Shown in pieces: positions 32,790 to 40,516 of a stretch of DNA of 64,000 bases (its first letter is position 1; the number at the start of each line of letters is the position of its first letter). Origin of the DNA: a bacterium (lineage in GTDB: Bacteria > SZUA-182 > DTGQ01); the NCBI GenBank assembly GCA_023512255.1, contig JAILZY010000008.1, positions 1-64,000 of the forward strand. The letters run 5' to 3'. The position numbers and the translations under genes were made by a program. Under the pieces are notes generated by a model. It was not told the DNA's origin and ran no database searches. It saw only the letters and a program-made list of their open reading frames with translations.

Positions 32790-32835
32790 CAAGCGCATCT
32801 TTCTGGTCTTAACAAGCTCATCTTTCTGGTCTTAA
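32790..32835. repeat. 23-base tandem repeat upstream of the HTH gene
   Basis: CAAGCGCATCTTTCTGGTCT with TAA (32790-32812) is followed directly by CAAGCTCATCTTTCTGGTCT with TAA (32813-32835), one base different. It lies in the likely promoter or leader of the defence unit and may be a binding site or simple duplication. Island-like composition ends close to here. Confidence 0.75.
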
Positions 32836-33369
32836 GGCAAAGTTCGACCCAGCATGCCTCATATCAAGCTCATAATTTAAAGTTATTGGTAGTTGATGTC
32901 AAGCGCTTTTGAAGCGCAGAGGGGCCTAAACCCAACATTTGTGACACCAAGGGCACTAAGAGTTTAACCCTCTTCACCAAGATGTTCCCCATCTTTAAAT
33001 TTGAAGGACGATTTACTACCTCCTCCCTTAAACTTTAATAAATTATGAGAACATGGTTAATATTTAGTTTAACACTTTTTTCCGATAAAGTCTATTTTTC
33101 AAGGCAGACATAAAAAGGGGGAGGAGCCGGAAAGAGGAGGGCTAGGCTTTGTGGTCATTACCTTTTTTGTTCATTACTCTTCCGGCTCTCTCCCAAGGGG
33201 AAGTAGGGAAGCGCTCCGTGCAGGGGAAAAGTTATTTGGGCAAGGGACGATCCTTGTGATCGTCCCATTTCAAGCGCACCCTGCAGGGGAAAAAAGAGCT
33301 ATCTTTGATCCTCATTTAAGAGGATCTTTGAGATGAGCGAGCTAATGTTATCTTATCCGAAATTATCAT
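32836..33369. other. Non-coding region with several hairpins
   Basis: No gene is supported. GGGACGATC/GATCGTCCC (33244-33252 with 33258-33266) and GATCCTC/GAGGATC (33307-33313 with 33320-33326, followed by TTTG) are perfect small hairpins. A 20-base motif, GCGC-CC-TGCAGGGGAAAA, recurs near 33211 and 33274. The region marks the right-hand border of the island and may hold terminators of small RNAs or remnants. Confidence 0.4.
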
Positions 33370-33479
33370 CCCCTCGGAATCCCCTGATGGTCCCGCACTG
33401 TGTGGGTGGACTGTGGCTTACTGCTTCCGGTGTCTGCTCTTAGGCCTAATATTCCTCCCTACCTAGAGATCCCGAGGGG
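33370..33479. ncRNA. Candidate structured RNA of about 110 bases
   Basis: CCCCTCGGAATC (33370-33381) pairs with GATCCCGAGGGG (33468-33479) with one A-C mismatch, closing a 110-base unit. Inside are further helices, including GTCC-CAC with GTG-GGAC around 33390-33411 and TTAGGCCTAA. The strand is not determined. On the minus strand it contains CACCGGAAGCAGTAAGCC, faintly like the SRP RNA tip, but it lacks the conserved GGTCCGGAAGGAAGCAGCC. I therefore do not name it. Confidence 0.35.
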
Positions 33480-33538
33480 TAGCATCTGAAATAACTATCG
33501 CTGCTCATTATTCGGATTCTAAAAAATCCTCAACCCGG

Positions 33539-33907
33539 TCAATTTCGCAACTTCCGGCACCTGATTCGACAGCCAGGCATGACCATTGTCGGATTAGGTA
33601 AATCTCCCGCCAGATAAGCCGAGATGACCTCCTCCACATTTCCAGCAATGAAAGATATTATCTTGATCCCATATGCAGTCAGTAAATTGGCCAGGGGTTT
33701 GGAAATAGCTCCACAGAGCAGCGTTTCCACCCCCATCTCGGATAATCTGGCTGCCCTTCTTACCGGGTCATGCTCATCCAACCTCTGGCTACTTTTGGCA
33801 ACAATAGTTCCGTTTTCGATATCTAAAAGGAGAATCTGCCGGGAGACATCAAACACCGGCGAAATCCTCCCATTCCAAATTGCTAAGGCTGTTCTCATAG
33901 GGAACAT
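33539..33907 (-). CDS. NifX/NifB-type dinitrogenase iron-molybdenum cofactor binding protein
   Basis: This 122-residue small protein has the NifX/MTH1175 fold signature: TALAIWNGRISPVFDVSR at the N-terminus, GVETLLCGAISKPL in the middle, and VISAYLAGDLPNP. A Cys pair closes the protein. Such proteins carry Fe-S or Fe-Mo cluster precursors; many occur without nitrogenase. The start at 33907 (MFPMRTAL) has GGAG five bases upstream. The longer frame is not supported. A possible sigma-54 promoter lies just upstream, and a sigma-54 activator is the next gene. Confidence 0.82.
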   Translation of the reverse strand: MFPMRTALAIWNGRISPVFDVSRQILLLDIENGTIVAKSSQRLDEHDPVRRAARLSEMGVETLLCGAISKPLANLLTAYGIKIISFIAGNVEEVISAYLAGDLPNPTMVMPGCRIRCRKLRN

Positions 33908-33944
33908 TTTTCTCCGATTTGATGCTTTCTTAATATGAGTAATA

Positions 33945-33960
33945 AGCATCCGATATGCCA
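33945..33960 (-). promoter_or_regulatory. Possible sigma-54 (-24/-12) promoter for the NifX-like gene
   Basis: On the minus strand TGGCATATCGGATGCT has the required GG and GC dinucleotides exactly ten bases apart. It sits about 40 bases before the ATG at 33907. The neighbouring sigma-54 activator makes the assignment attractive, but a single match of this length can occur by chance. Confidence 0.4.
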
Positions 33961-34155
33961 TCTGAGGAAGAATAAAGGTACAAGGAGAGATAAAGCAGTC
34001 AAATAAACGACTTGTCGTTTTGGCAGATGGCAGCCGCCACCTTATTGAGTAGCAGAAAAGCAACTTTATAGACAAAATGAAGTCGCTTTTTTGCTCCTAT
34101 TCCTACTAATGGCTGGGCAACCGTCTCTTGTCTGTTTTTTTCAGTCTGTTCTTTT

Positions 34156-35547
34156 TCAGCCGCGATAGCGTCCGTCTCTTTCAGGCAGGCTGATGCCAAG
34201 GGACTTGATCTTGCGAAACAGGGTACTTTTGTGGATGCCGAGCTCCCGGGCTGTGGCCAGGCGGTTAAAGTGGTTTCGCTGGAGCGCTTGGCGAATTGTC
34301 TGAGCCTCTACTGCCCTGATGGCGGTAGCTATTTCACCACTCCTAGGAGGCAGCAGATCGCGGGCGACAAATTCATCCGGCAGGTGGCAAGGCTCGATCA
34401 GGCCCTGGTTACAGAGAACAAAGGCATATTCGATAATATTTTCCAGCTCCCGGATATTGCCAGGATAGTCATAGGCCATGAGAAAGGCCATAACCTGTGA
34501 GCTGACGCCGGAGATGGATTTGCCTTGCGTGCGGTTGAACCGAGATATGAAATGATCAACCAGAAGGGGAATATCCTCCTTGCGTTTTCGCAGAGGCGGA
34601 AGCTCCATTCTGACCACGTTGATCCGATAGTACAAATCCTGGCGAAACAGTCCCTTTTTAACCTGGACCTCGAGATTGCGGTTAGTGGCGGCGATTATTC
34701 GCACATTGGCCTTGATGGATATGGTGCCGCCAAGCGGTTCATAGACTCTTTCCTGTAAAACCCGCAGCAGCCGAACCTGTAAGGCTGGGCTCACTTCGGC
34801 AATTTCATCAAGAAACATGGTCCCACCTTCGGCCAGGGCAAATCGGCCTGGCTTATCCCTATCCGCACCAGTGAAAGCACCTGCCTTATAGCCAAAGAGC
34901 TCTGATTCCAGTAAGGTATCAGGCAGAGCCCCACAGTTTATGGCTATAAAGGGTTTGATAGCCCGCGGGCTGAGGTTATGCAAGGTGCGGGCTAGCAATT
35001 CCTTGCCTGTTCCGGTCTCACCCTGGATAAGTACAGTGCTGTCACTGGCAGCCACCTGGGGCAAGACATCGAATATGCGGCGCATTGAGGCGCTTCGGCT
35101 CACCAGATCGCCTGCCTGAAAGCGGCCCTCAAGCTCTTTGCGAAGCTCCTCAACCAGGCTCAAATCACGAAAGGTTTCTGCTCCACCGATAACCTGTCCC
35201 TTTTCATTTCGCAAAAGAGCCGTAGATAAACTGATGGGAATGCGCCTTCCCCGAGCATCGACAATAAAGGCAGATCTATTGATGATCGGCGCTCCTGTCT
35301 CTAGGGTACAGCGCAAAGCGCAATCCACCTCACACATGCTGGAGCGAAAGACCTCAGAACATAGCCTGCCAATGGCTTCCCGGCGGTCAATGCCCATGAT
35401 TTCCTCTGCAGCCCGATTAAAGGAGGTGATTCGCCACTCTCTGTCTACGGTAAATACACCGTCTGAAATACTTTCTAGGATGATTTTCGTCGGGTTGGAA
35501 GCAGAAAATGGCAATCTTGGTTCATTATTCTCGGCTGTCTTTTTCAT
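34156..35547 (-). CDS. Sigma-54 dependent transcriptional activator (PAS-AAA+-Fis)
   Basis: A protein of about 463 residues. The N-terminal PAS domain has a Cys-rich segment (SSMCEVDCALRC), then the AAA+ domain with GETGTGKELLA, the sigma-54 contact loop GAFTGADRD, Walker B GGTMFLDEI and the R-finger RRINV-like region. A Fis-type HTH follows (FNRLATARELGIHKSTLFRK). The start at 35547 (MKKTAENN) is preferred, since 29 extra codons upstream lack a ribosome binding site. An inverted repeat ACTTTTGCA/TGCAAAAGT (about 35582 and 35671) upstream may be an autoregulatory site. It likely controls the NifX-like gene. Confidence 0.88.
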   Translation of the reverse strand: MKKTAENNEPRLPFSASNPTKIILESISDGVFTVDREWRITSFNRAAEEIMGIDRREAIGRLCSEVFRSSMCEVDCALRCTLETGAPIINRSAFIVDARGRRIPISLSTALLRNEKGQVIGGAETFRDLSLVEELRKELEGRFQAGDLVSRSASMRRIFDVLPQVAASDSTVLIQGETGTGKELLARTLHNLSPRAIKPFIAINCGALPDTLLESELFGYKAGAFTGADRDKPGRFALAEGGTMFLDEIAEVSPALQVRLLRVLQERVYEPLGGTISIKANVRIIAATNRNLEVQVKKGLFRQDLYYRINVVRMELPPLRKRKEDIPLLVDHFISRFNRTQGKSISGVSSQVMAFLMAYDYPGNIRELENIIEYAFVLCNQGLIEPCHLPDEFVARDLLPPRSGEIATAIRAVEAQTIRQALQRNHFNRLATARELGIHKSTLFRKIKSLGISLPERDGRYRG

Positions 35548-35799
35548 AATCTTATGATATTTGATATTTTTTAAAAATCTACACTTTTGCAGAACTCTCC
35601 CCATGCCTTGAACTTCTTGAAAATTATCTTTCATACCAAACCCACTAAAATCAAGGGTTCAGAGAAAAAGTGCAAAAGTATAGTAAAAATCTTTACGCTT
35701 TTATTTATTAGCTACCATTGAGAGACATAACCCTAATAAGAGCCTAAACCCCTTCATCTGATATAGGGTTTATGGTGTCTGATATATAAGAGCGAATCT

Positions 35800-36735
35800 T
35801 TAAGCCCTAAAGAGAAAGAAACGCCGGATCTGTTTCCACAGTTTTTTCCTCCTGATCTCCCCGATAGCCTCTCGGGCTGCCCCCTCTCCCTCACGGATAC
35901 ATTCTTTGGCCCGGGAAAAGTCAGCCCAATTAACCTCACCCACCTTAGGGCAAATCAGGACATCAGCCTCCTTAAGTTGATGATTCCGAAGATAAAACAG
36001 GGTAATATCATAGGAGCGTATAATCACCTCAAGACCGCTTTTGAGCGGCTTTAGAGGAGCTAAGCGGCTCTTGCCTACATTGCAGGCGATAACCAAATCC
36101 GCTCCCAGCCGTCGTGCCGCCTGGATGGGCACAAGGCTGACGCAGCCTCCATCAACCAGGATCTTGCCGTCAATGCAGACTGGCGGCATAACCGACGGTA
36201 TGGCACAAGAGGCAGCCACAGCCTCTCTAATCAGCCCACGGCTCAGGATGGCCTCAGTACCTGAGCCGATATCAGTGGCTATCAGGTAGAGCGGGATACG
36301 ACTCTCATGAAATTTAGAGTCGCCAAAAAGATAGCGGCTGTTCTCACGGACAATATCAGGAGAAATAAACGACAGCCGAGTCAATGACCGACTCAAGAAA
36401 ATACCCTTTTCCAGAAAACCAGTAGGGATAAGTGGCAAGAGCCACCTTCTGGACCGATTGCTATTTTCTTTGGCCTTATCCTGATGAAAAGAATCTATAC
36501 GCAGTTTTCTAAACGGTTCACTCTCAAGGTACTCCAGGACCCTCTTCTCCAGTCTTTCAGCCCTTGGATCAAGAGCATAAAGCCCGCCGATAATGGCACC
36601 GATGCTGGTGCCAACAATCAGATCAACTTTAATCTTCTCTTCTTCCAGCACCTTGAGGACCCCGATATGGGCTAAGCCGCGGGCTGCTCCCCCTCCCAGG
36701 GCTAGTGCAATTTTTATTGCCATCGGTAAGCTCAC
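35800..36735 (-). CDS. Patatin-like phospholipase (RssA-type)
   Basis: This 311-residue protein has the patatin signature: glycine-rich oxyanion motif ALGGGAARGLAHIG near residue 11, nucleophile elbow GTSIGAIIG with catalytic Ser near residue 44, and the Asp of the dyad in VDGGCVSLVP near residue 195. Family members are serine lipid acyl hydrolases of the inner membrane or cytosol. It lies 25 bases downstream of a DUF1232 gene on the same strand. Confidence 0.9.
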   Translation of the reverse strand: MSLPMAIKIALALGGGAARGLAHIGVLKVLEEEKIKVDLIVGTSIGAIIGGLYALDPRAERLEKRVLEYLESEPFRKLRIDSFHQDKAKENSNRSRRWLLPLIPTGFLEKGIFLSRSLTRLSFISPDIVRENSRYLFGDSKFHESRIPLYLIATDIGSGTEAILSRGLIREAVAASCAIPSVMPPVCIDGKILVDGGCVSLVPIQAARRLGADLVIACNVGKSRLAPLKPLKSGLEVIIRSYDITLFYLRNHQLKEADVLICPKVGEVNWADFSRAKECIREGEGAAREAIGEIRRKKLWKQIRRFFLFRA

Positions 36736-36760
36736 GGTTGCGCTAGTATTCTGCTTGCGC

Positions 36761-37096
36761 TCAAATCGCCCTCTTCAGCTTTTTTTCCCGGTCAATACGG
36801 ATTACCTGCTCCCGGACCACTTCGGGCGGTGAGCAGGATAAAAAGATTTTTAAACCAACTATCAAGGCAATAAGGTCATCAAATCCCCCGATCACGGGCA
36901 GGAGAAAATCTGGCACCAAATCAATCGGGCTGATGATATAGAGGAAAATTCCGATCAAAAATAATTTTAGGTAAACAGGAACGCGACTGTCTAGAAAAAG
37001 ACGAAAGAAGAGCTTGAGAAAATCGGGCACATGCCACAGGAGTCGAAAAAAGTGTAAAGGGTTTAGTAACTTCAAACCAAAGGGGTTTTCTAACAT
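36761..37096 (-). CDS. DUF1232 (YkvA-like) membrane protein
   Basis: This 111-residue protein carries the DUF1232 motif YIISPIDLVPDFLLPVIGGFDD (about residues 53-74, written here in two overlapping halves YIISPIDLVPD and FLLPVIGGFDD) plus one or two hydrophobic segments. The function of the family is unknown. It lies between the patatin and the TPR protein. Confidence 0.85.
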   Translation of the reverse strand: MLENPFGLKLLNPLHFFRLLWHVPDFLKLFFRLFLDSRVPVYLKLFLIGIFLYIISPIDLVPDFLLPVIGGFDDLIALIVGLKIFLSCSPPEVVREQVIRIDREKKLKRAI

Positions 37097-37129
37097 CTTT
37101 TTTCCCTTCTCCCCTAAATCCTGCGAATT

Positions 37130-38407
37130 TTAACTGCCCTCATCAAGCTGACTGCCAATATATTGCCGTATCTCTTCTCTCCCTTCAAGATGGGGATAAC
37201 TTTTCAGATAAAGATTCCACCAGTGAGCAGCCTGCTCCCTTTGTCCTAACTTTTCATAGACCATGGCTAGAGCTGCCTGACATTCAGGATAATCAGGGTT
37301 GATGGCCAGTGCCTGGTTAAACTCCCCTACTGCCTCTTCGATATTCCCCTTCTCGGCATAAAGAGTTCCCAGATAGTAATGCAGATCCGCATAGTGAGGT
37401 TGGGCAGCAATGGCCCGATGCAGCGTGTCGATGCTTTGATCCAGCGCCCCTGTTTTCAGATAGGTCAGGGCCAGGCCGATCATGGCTTGAATATAGCCTG
37501 GGTTAATCTTGAGAGCTTGCAAAAAGCTTTCAATAGCTTGCTGATTAAGTCTCTTTTTGGCATAATACATCCCAAGCCGATAGTGAAGATCAGCATAGTT
37601 TGGATTAAGTTGCACGGCCTTTTCGTAAAACAGAATGGTTTTGTAGATAACATCTTCTCCCTCGGCAAGTTTAACCGCAGGGCCAAATGGCCGGGCTATA
37701 TCAATCGGTGGTGTGGCAAAAGCTCTTGAAAATTCATCAATTAAATTTTGACAACCGGTTTTTGGATTATTCTGCTGCCCGCTTTGGCAGTGTTGCTCAA
37801 TGAGAGCGATCTTTTCCCTAGCATCAAAATAGTGGGGATTGATATCGAGCGCCTGCTGGAATTCCTCTTTAGCTAGATCTAACTGCTGCCAGAGGCCATA
37901 GAGGCAGCCAAGGAGGTAGTGGTAATCAGCATAGCGGGGATTGATTTCTATGGCCTTGCGGTAGCATTCTGCCGCCTCACTAAGCCGGTGAAGTTTAACA
38001 TAGGTAAATCCTAAAAGCGCAAGTGCCGCTGTATAGCTTGGATTTAGCTTTAGTGCTTGGCTAAGTTCCTCTTTCGCTCGGTCAAATTGTTCAAGAAAGC
38101 ATAAACAAAGACCAAGATGATAGCGGATATCAGGATAGTGGCCACTGATTTTGGCAGCCGCGGCAAAATACTCTGCTGCCTGCTTATATATTCCCAGATG
38201 CTCGTAAGCGAACCCTAGCTGCAGATATGATTCTTTGAGATAAAAGAGAGAAAGGTTATAAAAAACACCTGCCTTTTGAGGCTGGGAAACAATCTTGCAG
38301 AATCCCTCAATCGCCTGCTCGAAATTTCCCTGCCTATAGTGCTCAACAGCCTTTGAATAGGTACTGTTGTGGCCAAGAAATGGGAGCTTGCCGATAATCT
38401 GATTCAT
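37130..38407 (-). CDS. Tetratricopeptide repeat protein
   Basis: This protein of about 425 residues is composed almost wholly of TPR units of 34 residues, each with the A-LGFTY-KL and AI-INP-YA pattern. At least nine units are seen in two blocks, separated by a region around residues 215-260 (QQNNPKTGCQNLI). It probably acts as a protein-binding scaffold. No signal peptide is clear, and the start at 38407 (MNQIIGKL) is chosen because the longer frame has no ribosome binding site. Confidence 0.85.
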   Translation of the reverse strand: MNQIIGKLPFLGHNSTYSKAVEHYRQGNFEQAIEGFCKIVSQPQKAGVFYNLSLFYLKESYLQLGFAYEHLGIYKQAAEYFAAAAKISGHYPDIRYHLGLCLCFLEQFDRAKEELSQALKLNPSYTAALALLGFTYVKLHRLSEAAECYRKAIEINPRYADYHYLLGCLYGLWQQLDLAKEEFQQALDINPHYFDAREKIALIEQHCQSGQQNNPKTGCQNLIDEFSRAFATPPIDIARPFGPAVKLAEGEDVIYKTILFYEKAVQLNPNYADLHYRLGMYYAKKRLNQQAIESFLQALKINPGYIQAMIGLALTYLKTGALDQSIDTLHRAIAAQPHYADLHYYLGTLYAEKGNIEEAVGEFNQALAINPDYPECQAALAMVYEKLGQREQAAHWWNLYLKSYPHLEGREEIRQYIGSQLDEGS

Positions 38408-38484
38408 AGAGCAAACTATAGAGTATCTCAGCCCAAAAGTCAAGGGGAGGGGATTTTGGTTGGAATAAACCATTTTAGTTGGAA

Positions 38485-38601
38485 GGAACCCTTATTCAAT
38501 AAGGGTTCCAAACTATCCTCCTAAAACTTTAATATTAAAATACTAAAGTTTTAGGAAAGGGGTTAGCTAGGGGAAAACCCTTTTTCAAAAGGGTTTTCCC
38601 C
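38485..38601. repeat. Cluster of three perfect hairpins in a divergent promoter region
   Basis: Hairpin 1 is GGAACCCTTATT with AATAAGGGTTCC (38485-38496 with 38498-38509). Hairpin 2 is CCTAAAACTTTA with TAAAGTTTTAGG (38520-38531 with 38544-38555). Hairpin 3 is GGGGAAAACCCTTTT with AAAAGGGTTTTCCCC (38570-38584 with 38587-38601). Hairpins 1 and 3 share the core AACCCTT-TTCAA-AAGGGTT, so they may be repeats of one family. They lie between the divergent TPR and histidine kinase genes. Confidence 0.75.
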
Positions 38602-38788
38602 TATAAGAAAACCCCTCTTCTATTATTAAACTTCTATTATTAAAATCAATATGTCTATGGCTAATTTAACATTGTCAAGTTATTTTACTTGATTTTTCCT
38701 CCCTTCAATATCATTATAATAGAGAGATAACCTTTTCTGCTTAATTAGCCTCATAGCTATAACAATAAGAAATTTATGGGAGGTCAAG

Positions 38789-40459
38789 ATGAAAGAAATT
38801 CTTCCCTCTCTTTTATCTTCATTGGTGGCAGCCTCAGATAATTTTCGTCCGGCCCTGGCCGGGACCATGAGACAGATCGGCCAGTATCTAGCTTTAAATA
38901 GGATTTATGTTGTTGCGCTTCAGCCTCAGGAAGATTCTCTGGGTATTTTACATGAGTGGGTCGCCCCAGGTCTCTCATCCTCCAGGCATCATAAGTGGTG
39001 GCAGACAAATTCGACAAGTTCTCTACCTGAGTGGATGAGCCCTTTGAGAAAAAATCAGCATATTGTCTTTCCGTGGGGAAAGGGTGGGGCTGAGCAGGCA
39101 GCGGGAATTTATCCTTTCGGGGATTTAGGAATTCAGGCTATTTTGATCATCCCTTTGTGGGCTTTTAATCGATTTTTTGGTTTTATCAGTTTTGAGGATT
39201 TAACCAGCCCACGCGACTGGCGGTCTGAGGACATCGAGTCTCTGCGACTTTTAGCTGGAATCATCGGTCAGATAAAATTCGCCCAGCAGACCGAAGAGGA
39301 GCTACGGAAGACCAAAAATCAACTGGAGGCGGTATTTAACTGCATTGCCGATCCGCTCAATATTCAGGACCGCTCACTTACTATCTTGATGTGTAATCCG
39401 GCCAGAGCATCGCTCTATAACCTTCAGGTACAGGATATAGTCGGCAGAAAATGCTACGAGGCTTTCCAAAATCGGACCGAACCCTGTCTCTCCTGTGCGA
39501 TTATTGATGTTTTTCAGACTGGAAAGCCTGCCTATCGTTTGCGGTATAGGGAAGGCAATGAGCAGCGGTCAGCCTCCTGGGCTGAGGTTTTTGCTTTCCC
39601 GATCCGCAATGCCGAGGGCGAGGTGATTCAGGCGGTTGAGTTTTCCAGAGACATTACCCAGCGTAAGCAGGCCGAGGATGAAATCAGGAAGCTTTATGCA
39701 GAACTTGAACGGAAGGTGGAAGAGCGAACCGGACAGCTGCAGAAGATTCAGGAGGAGATGGTTCATAAGGAGAAATTAGCTGTTATCGGGCAGCTAATCG
39801 GCAGTGTAGGGCATGAGTTTCGCAGTTCCCTGACCATTTTGTCGGGTATATTATATCTTCTCAAAAATCGGGGCGAGAATGAAGATATTGAAGAATTCAT
39901 TGATACCCTGGAAGAGGAAATCCACAAAATGAGCCGGTTCGTCGAGGACCTTCTGGATTTCTCCCGCACCTCACCCCCTCATTTTCAGCAGGTCGATTTG
40001 GAGAAGATATTGCAAAAGTTGCTGCAAAAGATCAATATCCCCTCTAATATTCAGGTTATTATCGACTATCCGCAAGAGCTCCCCAAGGCCTTTGTCGATC
40101 CAGACCACGCTGAGCAAATTTTCCACAACATTATCTCTAACGCTATTCAGGCTATGCCTTCGGGTGGCAAGCTAACGATCCGGGGAAGTTGTGAAGGCTC
40201 AAAGCTTATGCTCTCCTTTACCGATACCGGCGTAGGTATATCTCCGATCAATATCCGCAAAATCTTTACTCCCCTTTTCACTACTAAGGCCAAGGGGACC
40301 GGACTGGGGCTGGCAATTGTCAATATGTTGATCAAGAAAAACAAGGGGACAGTTGCGGTTGAAAGTGTACCGAATCAGGGGACTACCTTTACCCTGTCTT
40401 TCCAAATCTCTCCCGCAGCAGTGGAGAAAGAGCCGACCTCAGGGGGCAGCCTGGCATAA
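38789..40459 (+). CDS. GAF/PAS sensor histidine kinase
   Basis: This 556-residue protein has an N-terminal GAF-like region (about 10-165), then a PAS domain (about 180-295) with Cys residues in CYEAFQNRTEPCLSC, a coiled coil, and HisKA with H-box GSVGHEFRSSLTIL (about 346). The HATPase has NIISNAIQAMPSGG, DTGVGISP and GTGLGLAIV. No transmembrane segments or receiver are present. It stands alone, convergent with the secretin gene. The ATG at 38789 has AUGGGAGGTC-type sequence just upstream as ribosome binding site. Confidence 0.92.
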   Translation: MKEILPSLLSSLVAASDNFRPALAGTMRQIGQYLALNRIYVVALQPQEDSLGILHEWVAPGLSSSRHHKWWQTNSTSSLPEWMSPLRKNQHIVFPWGKGGAEQAAGIYPFGDLGIQAILIIPLWAFNRFFGFISFEDLTSPRDWRSEDIESLRLLAGIIGQIKFAQQTEEELRKTKNQLEAVFNCIADPLNIQDRSLTILMCNPARASLYNLQVQDIVGRKCYEAFQNRTEPCLSCAIIDVFQTGKPAYRLRYREGNEQRSASWAEVFAFPIRNAEGEVIQAVEFSRDITQRKQAEDEIRKLYAELERKVEERTGQLQKIQEEMVHKEKLAVIGQLIGSVGHEFRSSLTILSGILYLLKNRGENEDIEEFIDTLEEEIHKMSRFVEDLLDFSRTSPPHFQQVDLEKILQKLLQKINIPSNIQVIIDYPQELPKAFVDPDHAEQIFHNIISNAIQAMPSGGKLTIRGSCEGSKLMLSFTDTGVGISPINIRKIFTPLFTTKAKGTGLGLAIVNMLIKKNKGTVAVESVPNQGTTFTLSFQISPAAVEKEPTSGGSLA

Positions 40460-40516
40460 GGATCAGGGGCAGCCTGGCGTAAGGATAATGAAAGATTTTT
40501 TAAGAAGGATAGCCCC

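Noticed and set aside
33151-33336. 61-residue plus-strand ORF
   Set aside because: It spans several hairpins and direct repeats and has no start signal or conserved pattern.
33370-33479. SRP (4.5S) RNA
   Set aside because: Length is similar and a CCGGAAG element is present, but the conserved GGTCCGGAAGGAAGCAGCC tip is missing.
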